Assembly: GCA_001896885.1 (NCBI GenBank)
Contig: MKRJ01000020.1
Span: 31,527-95,526 of the forward strand
From: Rhizobiales bacterium 65-79
GTDB lineage: Bacteria; Pseudomonadota; Alphaproteobacteria; Rhizobiales; Rhizobiaceae
Direction of reading: 5' to 3'
DNA length: 64,000 nucleotides
This document shows positions 34,935 to 44,040 of this stretch, piece by piece. Made by a program: the position numbers and the translations under genes. Within the stretch, counting starts at the first letter, position 1. Each line of letters begins with the position of its first letter. The notes below the pieces were generated by a model, which searched no databases, had not been told where the DNA came from, and saw only the letters and a program-made list of their open reading frames with translations.

Positions 34935-35965
34935 CAGTTGCCCGAGATCGCCTGATTGTAGGCTGCCACGTCCTCCTTCAGGCTGTCCAGTACCTTGGTC
35001 CAGTCCGGCGACCATATATGGACTCCCTCGAGCATGGCATTCAGCTTCTTGAAGTTGGCGTCGTCCGGCTTGACGTCGGTGCGGACGGGAAATCCCTGGG
35101 CGACCGAACTGATTTCCTTCTGCGCGTCGGCCGACAGCAGGAAGTCGACCAGCTTCTTGCCGTTATCGGTATGCGGCCCGCCCTTGACCACGGCTATGTA
35201 GTAGGGAAGCGCGAAGGCGCTTTTCTTGCCGTCCGGTCCAGCCGGAAAGAAGACCTTGATGTTCGGATTGTCCGCCGACTGCGCCATGTTCATCTGCAAG
35301 TCGCCGTTGGCCACATAGAGCTCGCCCTTGTTGACCAGCGCGGTCAGCTTGCCGGTCGAAGCCGAGGGACCGAGATTGTTGACCTGCAGCTTTTTCAGGT
35401 AGTCGAGGCCTTTCTTCTTGCTGCCGAAGGCATGGAACGCCTGCAGCATCAGCGCCGTCCCGTCACCGGCCTGGCCGGGCGTCGAATACTGGATCTTCTG
35501 CTTGAATTTGGCGTCTAGCAGATCCTCGTAGGTCGCCGGCGCCGCCTTCAGCACCTCGGCGTTGTAGATGAAATTCGGATAGTTGTTGACCATCGCGTAG
35601 TAGCGACCCTTGGGGTCCTTGTCGCGATCCGCGATCTTGTCGGCGCCGGCGGGCTTGTAGGCCGCAAGCAGGCCGTCCGCTGCGGCTTTCTGCATGAAGG
35701 GCGGCAGCGTCACCAGCACGTCCGCCTGCGTATTCGATTTCTCCTTGGCGAGGCGGTCGACCACGCCGCTCGACCCGGCTTCGACATACTGGATCTTGAT
35801 GCCCGTCGCCTTGGTGAAGGCATCGAACTGATTGCCGAACCAGCTCGGATCGCCGTCGTGCAGGCCGTCGGCGGCATAGATGGTGACGACGCCTTCAGCC
35901 GCGAGGGCAGGAAGCGCCGTCGCGGCGAGTAGGCATGTGGCCAGCACTGCAACTGTCTTTTTCAT
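34934..35965 (-). CDS. phnS: 2-aminoethylphosphonate ABC transporter substrate-binding protein
   Basis: 343 residues from ATG 35965 with GGAGA upstream. It has a cleavable signal peptide [22 protein letters not shown] and a type II binding-protein fold ([50 protein letters not shown]). The sequence [30 protein letters not shown] and the ending [19 protein letters not shown] fit PhnS-type proteins. It is first gene of the import operon; a candidate LysR site lies 112-135 bases upstream. Iron(III)-binding proteins share the fold, but phnW/A/Y next door supports 2-aminoethylphosphonate. Confidence 0.85.
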   Translation of the reverse strand: MKKTVAVLATCLLAATALPALAAEGVVTIYAADGLHDGDPSWFGNQFDAFTKATGIKIQYVEAGSSGVVDRLAKEKSNTQADVLVTLPPFMQKAAADGLLAAYKPAGADKIADRDKDPKGRYYAMVNNYPNFIYNAEVLKAAPATYEDLLDAKFKQKIQYSTPGQAGDGTALMLQAFHAFGSKKKGLDYLKKLQVNNLGPSASTGKLTALVNKGELYVANGDLQMNMAQSADNPNIKVFFPAGPDGKKSAFALPYYIAVVKGGPHTDNGKKLVDFLLSADAQKEISSVAQGFPVRTDVKPDDANFKKLNAMLEGVHIWSPDWTKVLDSLKEDVAAYNQAISGN

Positions 35966-36269
35966 AGGTTCTCCTTCCATTGACGCTCAAGTGTCCCGAT
36001 GGCGGCTCTTCATTGTTTTCGACCGCTATTTTCCCGGTCGCGGACCATCCTCGGCCACTCTGTTGGGCGTGGATCGATAAGTAAAATCTATTTATTTTAT
36101 GAAGCAGAAAGCCGCCCTTATGATCCTGCCGCATCTCGCATGGTGGGTGCGCCGGCGCAGCGGGAGGCCGGCGGTCGACGTTTCGCGGACACGATGAAGG
36201 CGATACATGTCACCCGGATGACAGGATGTGACCTGCGGATCGGATCGGCAGCATATTTCGCCGCCGGCC
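35966..36269. other. Intergenic promoter region of phnSTUV
   Basis: 304 bases between the phnS start and the end of the hydroxyacid dehydrogenase gene. It holds an AT-rich island around 36071-36105 containing the ATAA-N16-TTAT repeat. Otherwise I see no gene, terminator or repeat. Confidence 0.5.
36077..36100. promoter_or_regulatory. Candidate LysR (PhnR) site upstream of phnS
   Basis: ATAA (36077-36080) and TTAT (36097-36100) are separated by 16 bases, with a preceding G. The same arms, spacing and length (24 bases) occur in the phnW-LysR gap at 45285-45308. Regulation of uptake and catabolism by the same LysR protein is inferred. Confidence 0.5.
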
Positions 36270-37280
36270 TCAGCCGAAGACGACGCCCGAGGTCTGCGCG
36301 CGGAGCCGTGGATCGTATGAGCGCACGGTAACCGGCCGCCCGTCGAGGATTTCGAAGCAGCGCGCCAGCGTATCGTCCTCCAGCCGCCGCATCGCCTCGC
36401 GCGTGAAGAAGGTCAGGTGCGGAAAGAGGATGACGTCATCGCGGCCGAACAGCGCGCTCATCGGGTGGCCGGATTTCTTCAGCGGCTCCATCGAAAAAAC
36501 GTCGAGCCCGACGCCGCCGATGCGTCCGGCGACGACCGCCTCGACCAGCGCGGGCTCGTCCACGATCGCGCCGCGCGAGACATTGATCAACACGGCGGAG
36601 GACTTGAGGCAGGCGAGTTCATCCCTGCCGATGAGGCCGCGCGTCTCGTCGTTGAGCACGCAGTGAATGGAGACGAAATCCGACGCCGCGAGCATCGCCT
36701 TCAAGTCTTTTACCGCCTCGACGCCGATCGCCTTCAGTTCGTCGGGATCGGTATGCGGGCTGTAGGCCAGCACCCGCGCGCGGAACCCCTGCCCGGCCAT
36801 GCGCGCCATCGAGCGACCGATCTTGCCGCAGCCTACCAGCCCCACCGTCGAGCCTGCGATGTCACGTCCGAGCCATCTCTCTTCCGGCCAGAGCCAGCCC
36901 TTGTCCTGAACGACGTGGGATATTTCCGGCAGCCGCTTGGCGAGCGCGATCATCAGCGCGAAGGCGCCCTCGGCGACCGTTTCCTCCGCATATTCCGGAA
37001 CGTTGACGACCGGGATGCCGCGCCGGATCGCCGCGGGGATGTCGATCGCGTCGATGCCGACGCCGTATTTGACAATGCCCTTGAGCTTCGGCGCGCTTTC
37101 GATCACGCGCGCCGTCACCGGCGTGTAGCACATCAAAAGAAGGTCGGCGTCGGCGACGGCCCGGCAAAAATCCTCTTCGGGAACGCCATCCGGCAGGGTC
37201 ACCAGATCGACGCCGCGAGCGAGCAGGCCGGCATCCACTCCCGGGCATTCAAGCTCGCTGTCGGTGCGCACCGCCTTCAT
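36270..37280 (-). CDS. D-isomer-specific 2-hydroxyacid dehydrogenase family protein
   Basis: 336 residues. The N-terminal half of the split catalytic domain includes LLLMCYTPVTARVIESAPKLKGIVKYGVGIDAIDIPAA. The NAD(P) domain has the nucleotide loop TVGLVGCGKIGRSMARMAGQGF. The catalytic Arg (INVSRGAIVDEPALVEA), Glu (GGVGLDVFSMEPL) and His (VILFPHLTFFTREA) regions are recognisable. It is last gene of the minus-strand phosphonate catabolic run, ten bases after the PLP gene. A role on a phosphonate-derived hydroxyacid or as phosphite/phosphonate dehydrogenase is possible; nothing in the sequence fixes the substrate. Confidence 0.85.
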   Translation of the reverse strand: MKAVRTDSELECPGVDAGLLARGVDLVTLPDGVPEEDFCRAVADADLLLMCYTPVTARVIESAPKLKGIVKYGVGIDAIDIPAAIRRGIPVVNVPEYAEETVAEGAFALMIALAKRLPEISHVVQDKGWLWPEERWLGRDIAGSTVGLVGCGKIGRSMARMAGQGFRARVLAYSPHTDPDELKAIGVEAVKDLKAMLAASDFVSIHCVLNDETRGLIGRDELACLKSSAVLINVSRGAIVDEPALVEAVVAGRIGGVGLDVFSMEPLKKSGHPMSALFGRDDVILFPHLTFFTREAMRRLEDDTLARCFEILDGRPVTVRSYDPRLRAQTSGVVFG

Positions 37281-37290
37281 CGTCCGGTCG

Positions 37291-38646
37291 TCACCCCGCC
37301 AGAACCGCTTCTTCGACGATCCCCAGCGCGCGATCGAGGTCGGCTTTCGGGATCGTCAGCGGCGGAGAGAGCGTAAGCACGTTGCCCTGGCTGATCTTGA
37401 ACGACAGGCCGTTCTCCAGGCAGCGATAGTAGATACGCTCCGCAAGCGCATGATGAGGCCGCAATGCTTCCTTGTCCTCGACCATCTCGACGCCGAACAT
37501 CAGGCCCCTGCCGCGCACGTCGCCGACGAAAGGCGAGCGCGCCATCAGTTCGCGCATTCGGTCCATCGCATATCCGCCGAGTTCGGCGGCGCGCTCGACA
37601 AGGCCCTCCTCGCGCACGATGGCGATGGTGGTGAGAGCCGCGCGCGTGGTCACCGGGTTCTTCTCATGCGTGTAGTGGCCGATGGCATAGTCGCCGGCGA
37701 CGTCGAGATCGCGGCGCGCGACGACCGCGGCGATCGGCAGGATGCCGCCGCCAAGCGACTTGCCCATGACGATGATGTCGGGCGTGACGCCATCATGTTC
37801 GGAGGCGAAGAATTTTCCGGTCTTGCCGAGCCCGGTGGGAATCTCGTCGAAGATCAGGAGCGTGCCGTGGCGGTCGCAGGCCTCGCGCACCGCCTTCCAG
37901 AAGCCGGGCGCGGGCACGAGCGGGGTCGCGCGCATCGGCTCGGCGACGAAGGCCGCGAAATCCCCTTCCCGACCGAGTACGTAGGAGATCATGCCGGCGC
38001 AAGCTCTCGCCGATTCCTCCAGGGAGTTCGTGCCGTAGGGACAATTGTGAGGCGCCCAGGGCGCGACATGCTCGGCGCCGGGCAGGAGCGGACCGGCGAT
38101 GCCGGAGCGGAACGTCGCCTCGCCGCCGACGCTCGATGCACCGAAGCCGGCGCCGTGGAAGGCATCCCAGAAGGACAGGGTCTTGAAGCGGCCGGTCGCG
38201 GCGCGGGCCACCTTGAGCGCCACTTCGATCGCATCGGAACCGCCGGTCGTGAAGAGCACCTTGCCGAGATCGCCCGGAGCGAGCCGGCCCAGCGTCTCGG
38301 CAAGCTCGACCGCCGGTTCGCAGGTGAACCGCCTTGGCGCGAACGGCAACTCGTCCATCTGCGCCCGGATCGCTTCCTTCAGGCGCGGATGGCCATAGCC
38401 GATGTGATGCACGCTGTTGCCATGGAAATCCATGTATCGGCGGCCGGCCGTGTCCTCGATCCAGATGCCTTCGGCCCTGGCGATCGCCGAGACGCAGGGG
38501 CTCGACAGCGACTGGTGCAGGAAGGCGTCGGCATCGCGCTTGAGAAGCGCCTTCGACGGGCCATGGTCCTGGCGCGCTTCCCAGTCGCGCCGGGCCTCAG
38601 CCTTGTTGGACTCGCCCTCGGTATGTATCGCCGCCACCTGCCCCAT
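37291..38646 (-). CDS. Class III PLP enzyme, possible (R)-1-hydroxy-2-aminoethylphosphonate ammonia-lyase (PbfA-like)
   Basis: 451 residues with the class III aminotransferase fold: YMDFHGNSVHHIGYGHPRLKEAI, FTTGGSDAIEVALKVAR, WDAFHGAGFGASSVGG, DEIPTGLGKTGKFF and the PLP lysine in VMGKSLGGGILPI. General annotation would be aminotransferase. Within phosphonate clusters a member of this fold, PbfA, instead removes ammonia from (R)-1-hydroxy-2-aminoethylphosphonate to give phosphonoacetaldehyde, which PhnY here could oxidise. The location inside a phnWAY-containing operon is what suggests this; I cannot separate the two by motif. It follows the FAD oxidoreductase by 50 bases. Confidence 0.72.
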   Translation of the reverse strand: MGQVAAIHTEGESNKAEARRDWEARQDHGPSKALLKRDADAFLHQSLSSPCVSAIARAEGIWIEDTAGRRYMDFHGNSVHHIGYGHPRLKEAIRAQMDELPFAPRRFTCEPAVELAETLGRLAPGDLGKVLFTTGGSDAIEVALKVARAATGRFKTLSFWDAFHGAGFGASSVGGEATFRSGIAGPLLPGAEHVAPWAPHNCPYGTNSLEESARACAGMISYVLGREGDFAAFVAEPMRATPLVPAPGFWKAVREACDRHGTLLIFDEIPTGLGKTGKFFASEHDGVTPDIIVMGKSLGGGILPIAAVVARRDLDVAGDYAIGHYTHEKNPVTTRAALTTIAIVREEGLVERAAELGGYAMDRMRELMARSPFVGDVRGRGLMFGVEMVEDKEALRPHHALAERIYYRCLENGLSFKISQGNVLTLSPPLTIPKADLDRALGIVEEAVLAG

Positions 38647-38696
38647 CCGTGCCTGCCTTGCGCTCCCCCGGATCCGCCTCGCGTCGTCGTCTTTTA

Positions 38697-41174
38697 TCAG
38701 GCCGCCTTGTCCGCCGGAACAGGGGGCCTGATCTTCTCGCCTTTCGGGTCGTAGGCCGGTTTCAGGTGAGGCTTGGCGGCATGACGCATGCCGGCCACGT
38801 CGATCTCGAAACGGCCCTCGCCCAGGAAGCGCTGATCGACGCCATCCGCGCTCTCGACGAGGCCGAGGCCGACGGCGCGCCCGAGGCTATGGCCGTAGGC
38901 GGCGGAACGAAGTTCGCCAGCCGGCTCGCCGTTGCGCAGGATCAGTTCTCCACCCCAAAGCATCGGGCCGCCGTCGTCGAGCGTGAACTGGACGATGCGT
39001 TTCTTCAACGGCCGGCCTTTGGCGGCGGCAATCGCATCGCTGCCGATGAAGCCTCCCTCCTTGCCGAGGTCCAGCGCGAAACCCAGTCCGGCCTGCCAGG
39101 GATCGATGTCGGGCGTCAGTTCCCTGCCCCACGCGCGAAAACCCTTCTCCAGCCGCAAGGCTTCGATCGCATAGTATCCGGCGTTCCTGATGCCGAGATC
39201 CTTGCCGGCATCGACCAGCGCCTCGTATATGCCGACGGAAAATTCCGTGGGCACAATCAGCTCCCAACCGAGTTCCCCGACATAGGTCATCCGGTTGGCG
39301 ATGCAGACGCCGTAGCCGACGTCGATCCGCCTGTTCGTCGCGAAGGGGAACGCATCATCGGAAAGGTCAGCCGGCGTCAGCCGGGAAAGGATCGCGCGAG
39401 CGTTCGGTCCCATCAGGCCGAGCACCGCATAGGATGAAGTGACGTCCGTCAGAAACGCGTGAGCGTCGGCCGGTATGTGCCTGGCAATCCAGTCGAAATC
39501 CCGGACGGGCTGCGCGGAGCCGGTGACGATCAGGAAGCGGTCGATAGCCAGCCTGAGCACCGTCAGGTCGCTTTCGTAACCGCCGCGCTCGTTGAACATG
39601 CCTGTGTAGATGCTGCGGCCGACCGGCACGTCGATCTCAGCGCCGCACAGCCGGTTGAGCACGGCGCAAGCGTCGCGGCCTTGCAGGAGAAGCTTGGCGA
39701 AGGAGGTCTGGTCGAAAATAGCCGCCGCCTCGCGCGTCGCCTTCATCTCGCGGCCGACCGCATCGTGCCAGTTCTGTCGGCCGAAACCGTAGGCCGTCTC
39801 GGGGCGTTCGCCGTCCGCGGCGAACCAGTTGGCCCGCTCCCATCCCATCTTGGAGCCGAAGCAGGCGCCCCTGGCAAGAAGCCGGTCGTAGAGCGGCGAG
39901 CAGCGCAGCGGCCGCGCCAGATCAAGCTCCCGGTTCGGCCAGGGCATGGCATAATGCAGCCCGAGCGTTTCCTTGACGCGGTCGTGCAGCCAGCGCTGAT
40001 TGTTGTTGAAGGCGGCAAAGCGACGGATATCGACCGGCCAAAGGTCCATCGTCGGCTGGCCGTTCACAATCCACTCGGCGAGCGCGCGGCCGGCTCCGCC
40101 GGCGCTGGCGATGCCCATCGAATTGAAGCCGGCCCCGACGAAGAAATTCTTCAGTTCCGGCGCCTCGCCCAGGATGAAATTGTTGTCGGGCGTGAAGCTT
40201 TCGGGTCCATTATAGAACTTGCGTACCTCCGTCTCGGCAAGCTGCGGCACGCGGACCAGCGCGTTTTCCATCAATATCTCGAACTGGTCCCAGTCGTCCG
40301 GCAAAAGCGCGAACTCGAAATCGTCCGGAATGCCATTCATGCCCCACGGCTTCGCCTGCGGTTCGAAGCCGCCCATGACCAGCCCGCCGACTTCCTCCTT
40401 GAAGTAGATGTAGCCGTCGGGGTCGCGCATGACCGGCAGGTCCGGATGGACGCCATCGATCTTGCCGGTCACGATGTACATATGCTCGGCCGAGTGGAGC
40501 GGCACCGGAACGTCGCACATCTGGCCGACCTTGCGCGCCCATTGCCCGGCGCAATTGACGACGATCTCAGCGGCGATATCGCCCCTTTCGGTGCTCACCC
40601 CCGTAACGACGCCATCCCTGGTCCGGATGCCGGTCACCCGCACCCGTTCGAGGATCGTCGCGCCGCCCATGCGCGCGCCCTTGGCCAGCGACTGGGTCAG
40701 GTCCGTCGGGTTGGCCTTGCCGTCGCCGGGCAGCCAGACCGCGCCGACAAGATCGTCGGTCGCCATCGGCGGCCATAGACGGCCGGCCTCCGCCGCCGTG
40801 ATCAATTCCACGTCCACGCCCTGCGCCCGCGCCGACGCCGCGGTACGCTTCAGCTGCGTCATGCGATCGGCGCTGCGGGCGACGCTGATCGAGCCGCAAT
40901 TCTTCCATCCCGTGGCAAGGCCTGTCTCGGCCTCGAGACGGGTGTAGAGCTCGGTCGAATAGCGCACCAGCGTCGTCATGCTCGACTGGCTGCGCAACTG
41001 CCCGACGAGGCCGGCCGCGTGCCATGTCGTGCCGCCGCTTAGCTGTCCCTGTTCGAGCAGCACGACATCGGACCAGCCGAGCCTGGTCAGATGGTAGGCG
41101 ACCGAACAGCCGATGACGCCGCCGCCGACGATGACGACACGCGCCTGGGTGGGAAAGGAACCGTTTGCGGACAT
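38697..41174 (-). CDS. FAD-dependent oxidoreductase with C-terminal GcvT-like domain (dimethylglycine/sarcosine dehydrogenase family)
   Basis: 825 residues from ATG 41174 (GAGG seven bases upstream). The N-terminal Rossmann motif VVIVGGGVIGCSVAYHLTRLGWSDVVLLEQ with SGGTTWHAAGLVGQLRS is the covalent-FAD-type sequence of this family. A DAO domain runs to about residue 390. The rest is an aminomethyltransferase-like domain (FDQTSFAKLLLQGRDACAVLNRLC, TYVGELGWELIVPTEFSVGIYEAL). Relatives oxidise N-methyl or secondary amines and pass the methyl carbon to tetrahydrofolate. In this operon an N-methylated aminophosphonate would be a reasonable substrate; this is an inference. PhnY precedes it by 77 bases. 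Confidence 0.85.
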   Translation of the reverse strand: MSANGSFPTQARVVIVGGGVIGCSVAYHLTRLGWSDVVLLEQGQLSGGTTWHAAGLVGQLRSQSSMTTLVRYSTELYTRLEAETGLATGWKNCGSISVARSADRMTQLKRTAASARAQGVDVELITAAEAGRLWPPMATDDLVGAVWLPGDGKANPTDLTQSLAKGARMGGATILERVRVTGIRTRDGVVTGVSTERGDIAAEIVVNCAGQWARKVGQMCDVPVPLHSAEHMYIVTGKIDGVHPDLPVMRDPDGYIYFKEEVGGLVMGGFEPQAKPWGMNGIPDDFEFALLPDDWDQFEILMENALVRVPQLAETEVRKFYNGPESFTPDNNFILGEAPELKNFFVGAGFNSMGIASAGGAGRALAEWIVNGQPTMDLWPVDIRRFAAFNNNQRWLHDRVKETLGLHYAMPWPNRELDLARPLRCSPLYDRLLARGACFGSKMGWERANWFAADGERPETAYGFGRQNWHDAVGREMKATREAAAIFDQTSFAKLLLQGRDACAVLNRLCGAEIDVPVGRSIYTGMFNERGGYESDLTVLRLAIDRFLIVTGSAQPVRDFDWIARHIPADAHAFLTDVTSSYAVLGLMGPNARAILSRLTPADLSDDAFPFATNRRIDVGYGVCIANRMTYVGELGWELIVPTEFSVGIYEALVDAGKDLGIRNAGYYAIEALRLEKGFRAWGRELTPDIDPWQAGLGFALDLGKEGGFIGSDAIAAAKGRPLKKRIVQFTLDDGGPMLWGGELILRNGEPAGELRSAAYGHSLGRAVGLGLVESADGVDQRFLGEGRFEIDVAGMRHAAKPHLKPAYDPKGEKIRPPVPADKAA

Positions 41175-41251
41175 CTGCTGGCCTCGACCGGAGACGTTTC
41201 GGCTGGAGAGACTGGAGGCAGGAAGGCCGTTTCCGTCTCCCGCCCCGTTAT

Positions 41252-42706
41252 TCACCAAGGGAGGGAGAACGTCTTGACGTTGGTGTATGATTTCATGGCC
41301 TCGATGACGCCTTCCTTGTAGCCGTTGCCCGAGTCCTTGATGCCGCCGAAGGGGGACATCTCGATGCGGTAGCCCGGCACCTCCCAGATGTTGACGGTGC
41401 CGACCTTGAGGCCGGCGATGTATTTCTGGATACGGCGGAAGTCGTTGGTGCAGACGCCCGACGAGAGGCCGAAGGCGGTCGAGTTGGAGAGCCGGATGAG
41501 CTGGTCGTCATCGTCCGGCGCGCGCACGATCGGCACGATCGGGCCGAAGGTCTCCTCCATGACGAGTTCGCTCCTGTGGGGGACGCGGTCGACGACGATC
41601 GGCGGCAGGAGCGCGCCCTTGCGGCCGGGATCGTAAAGCACCTCGGCCCCCTCCTCCGCCGCCATGTGGACCCGCTTCTCGAACAGCGCCGCCGCCTTCT
41701 CGTGGATGACGGTGCCGAGCTGCGTGGCGGGATCGCGCGGATCGCCGAAGACGATCTTCTTCGCACGCTCCAGCACCATCGGCACGAAGCGGTCGGCGAC
41801 TTTCTCCTGCACCAGGATGCGCTTCACCGCCGTGCAGCGCTGGCCGGAATTCTTGGTGGCGCCGGTGACCGCAAGCTCCGCCGCCTTGGCGAGGTCATCG
41901 TCGGAGAGATCGTTGAGCACGATCAGCGGGTCGTTGCCGCCAAGCTCCAGCACCTGGCGCTTGTAGCCGGCCTTGCCAGCGATCATCTTGCCGACCGGCA
42001 CGCCGCCGGTGAAGGTGATGAGGTCGATGTTGTCGTTGACGATCATCTCATCGCCGATCTCCTGCGGCCAGCCGGTGACGACGGAGAGCATCTCGGGCGG
42101 CAGGCCGGCCTCGTAGAGAATGTCGGCCAGGATCAGCGCCGTCATCGGCGTCAGCTCCGTCGGCTTCACCACAACGCAATTGTTGGTGGCGATGGCCGGC
42201 GCCACCTTGTGCGAGACCATGTTGAGCGGGTGGTTGAACGGCGTGATCGCCGAGATGGCCTTCAGCGGCTCGCGGATGGTGAAGATCTTCCGCTGCTTGC
42301 CGTGCGGGGTGAGGTCGCAGGAGAAGATCTCGCCGTCATCGAGGATCGCCATCTGGCCGGCCAGCGTGAACACGTCGAAGGCGCGGCCGACCTCATAGAG
42401 CGAATCCTGCTTGGAGATGCCGAGCTCCAGAGTGATCAGGTCCGACAGTTCCTCCTTGCGGCCGTTGAGCAGTTCGGCGGTCCTGAGCAGGATCTTCTGG
42501 CGCTCGTAGCGCGTCAGCTTCGGCTGGTAGTTCGCCGCGATCTCGAAGGCCTTCCTTGCGTGCTCGGCCTGGCCCGCAGGCACCGTTCCGATCACCGTGT
42601 CGTTCCATGGGTAGCGCACCTCGACGACGCCGTCGGCGTCGACATGCTTGCCGGCGATGCGCATCGGCTCGTGGCGGACTTTGATCGAAGGATCGAGTTT
42701 GGTCAT
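41252..42706 (-). CDS. phnY: Phosphonoacetaldehyde dehydrogenase
   Basis: 484 residues from ATG 42706, with AAGGA upstream. It is an NAD-dependent aldehyde dehydrogenase that converts phosphonoacetaldehyde to phosphonoacetate. Catalytic Cys291 in [11 protein letters not shown] matches the position in Sinorhizobium meliloti PhnY, and Asn159 (ITPFNHP) and Glu254 (LELGGNDP) complete the site. The C terminus [32 protein letters not shown] is typical. It lies directly after phnA, giving the order phnW-phnA-phnY of the phosphonoacetate route. Confidence 0.95.
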   Translation of the reverse strand: MTKLDPSIKVRHEPMRIAGKHVDADGVVEVRYPWNDTVIGTVPAGQAEHARKAFEIAANYQPKLTRYERQKILLRTAELLNGRKEELSDLITLELGISKQDSLYEVGRAFDVFTLAGQMAILDDGEIFSCDLTPHGKQRKIFTIREPLKAISAITPFNHPLNMVSHKVAPAIATNNCVVVKPTELTPMTALILADILYEAGLPPEMLSVVTGWPQEIGDEMIVNDNIDLITFTGGVPVGKMIAGKAGYKRQVLELGGNDPLIVLNDLSDDDLAKAAELAVTGATKNSGQRCTAVKRILVQEKVADRFVPMVLERAKKIVFGDPRDPATQLGTVIHEKAAALFEKRVHMAAEEGAEVLYDPGRKGALLPPIVVDRVPHRSELVMEETFGPIVPIVRAPDDDDQLIRLSNSTAFGLSSGVCTNDFRRIQKYIAGLKVGTVNIWEVPGYRIEMSPFGGIKDSGNGYKEGVIEAMKSYTNVKTFSLPW

Positions 42707-42758
42707 GAGTTTTTTATCCTTGGATGCAGCATGCTCGGACTGCAAACTCCCCTCAACG

Positions 42759-44015
42759 CTACGCCTGCGCGGCGGCCATCGTCGCGTAATGGAATGCGTC
42801 GAAGTTGCGAAGCGCCGGCGCCTCCGGAAGGTCCTTCAGGACGCGGTTGACGATGAAGGGGACCACCTGTTCGGTCAGTCCGCCATGGGAGCGCAGCGGC
42901 TCGTTGAGCGCCTTAAGGTCGTGCCGGTGCTCGGACGTGCCGATCGTCTTGTTCTCGCCCGAGATCATGACGATGTCGCCGATGCGATCCGCGGGAAGCT
43001 CGAAGCGGCGACAGGCCTCCTCGCGCCCAATGACCAGCGTCATGTCCTCCACCCTGCGGAGCTTCCCGATAATCGCTTCGCGGTCGGCCCCCTTCGGCAG
43101 GTAGGCGGTGGCGAACGAGCCGAGCGCGCCGTGATGCACCACGTAGGGATCGGTGATCGGCAGGATGACGCGCGCCGCGTCCTTGCCGAGCCATTCGTCG
43201 AGCAGATCCTGCACATAGACCACGTTCGGCGAGCCGTCGGCATGGTGCTTCGGCTTCATGCCGTGATCGGCGGTGACGACGATCGCTGCTCCCAGCCCGT
43301 CGAGTTCGGCAAGGTATTTGTCGAACATCGCGTAGAACGCATTCGCTTCCTTCACCCCCGGCGCATATTTGTGCTGCACATAGTCGGTGGTGGTCAGATA
43401 CATCACGTCCGGGTGGAACTCCTTCAGGAGCTTGACGCCGGCGGCGAACACGAATTCCGACAGTTCCGCCGAATAGACCTCCGGCACGGGACGACCGAGC
43501 CATTTCGAGGCGTTGTCGATGCCATTCGCAGCCTTCGTGGTCGTGTCCGACTTTTCCGAGGAGAAGCAGATCGCCCGACCCTCGTCATAGGCGAGCCCAT
43601 GGCCAAGCAGCGCCCTGAGCTTGTCCTTCGCCGTCACTATCGCCACCCTGGCGCCGGCGTCGTAGAAGGCCTTGAACACGGTCGGGGCGCGCAGGAACTT
43701 CGGATCGTTCATCATCACCTCCTCGCCCGTCTCGGGGTTGTAGAGGTAATTGCCGCAGATGCCGTGCACGGAAGGCGGCCTTCCCGTCGCGATCGACAGA
43801 TTGTTAGGATTGGTGAAGGAAGGCATCGCCGAATGCGCGAAGCGCACCGTCCCCTTCTTCTTGATCCGCTCCAGCGCCGGCATCAGTCCCGCTTTGATCG
43901 CCGCGTCCAGATAGGCGGGCTCGCAGCCGTCCAGGCAGATCGCAATCGCGCAAACCCGCGGCCAGGAATAATTGCGGCCGTTCACCGAAACCGAAACAGA
44001 CGACATCTGGTTCAT
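42759..44015 (-). CDS. phnA: Phosphonoacetate hydrolase
   Basis: 418 residues from ATG 44015 with AAGGA upstream. It is an alkaline-phosphatase-superfamily, two-zinc hydrolase that splits the C-P bond of phosphonoacetate to acetate and phosphate. Asp29 (ICLDGCEP), the nucleophile Thr68 ([10 protein letters not shown]), [23 protein letters not shown] and the late [15 protein letters not shown] supply the metal ligands and nucleophile expected for PhnA. It is 25 bases after phnW. No phosphonoacetaldehyde hydrolase (phnX) is visible, so this route is the one used here. Confidence 0.95.
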   Translation of the reverse strand: MNQMSSVSVSVNGRNYSWPRVCAIAICLDGCEPAYLDAAIKAGLMPALERIKKKGTVRFAHSAMPSFTNPNNLSIATGRPPSVHGICGNYLYNPETGEEVMMNDPKFLRAPTVFKAFYDAGARVAIVTAKDKLRALLGHGLAYDEGRAICFSSEKSDTTTKAANGIDNASKWLGRPVPEVYSAELSEFVFAAGVKLLKEFHPDVMYLTTTDYVQHKYAPGVKEANAFYAMFDKYLAELDGLGAAIVVTADHGMKPKHHADGSPNVVYVQDLLDEWLGKDAARVILPITDPYVVHHGALGSFATAYLPKGADREAIIGKLRRVEDMTLVIGREEACRRFELPADRIGDIVMISGENKTIGTSEHRHDLKALNEPLRSHGGLTEQVVPFIVNRVLKDLPEAPALRNFDAFHYATMAAAQA

Positions 44016-44040
44016 TCGATCGTTCCTTCTGAAAAGGCGC

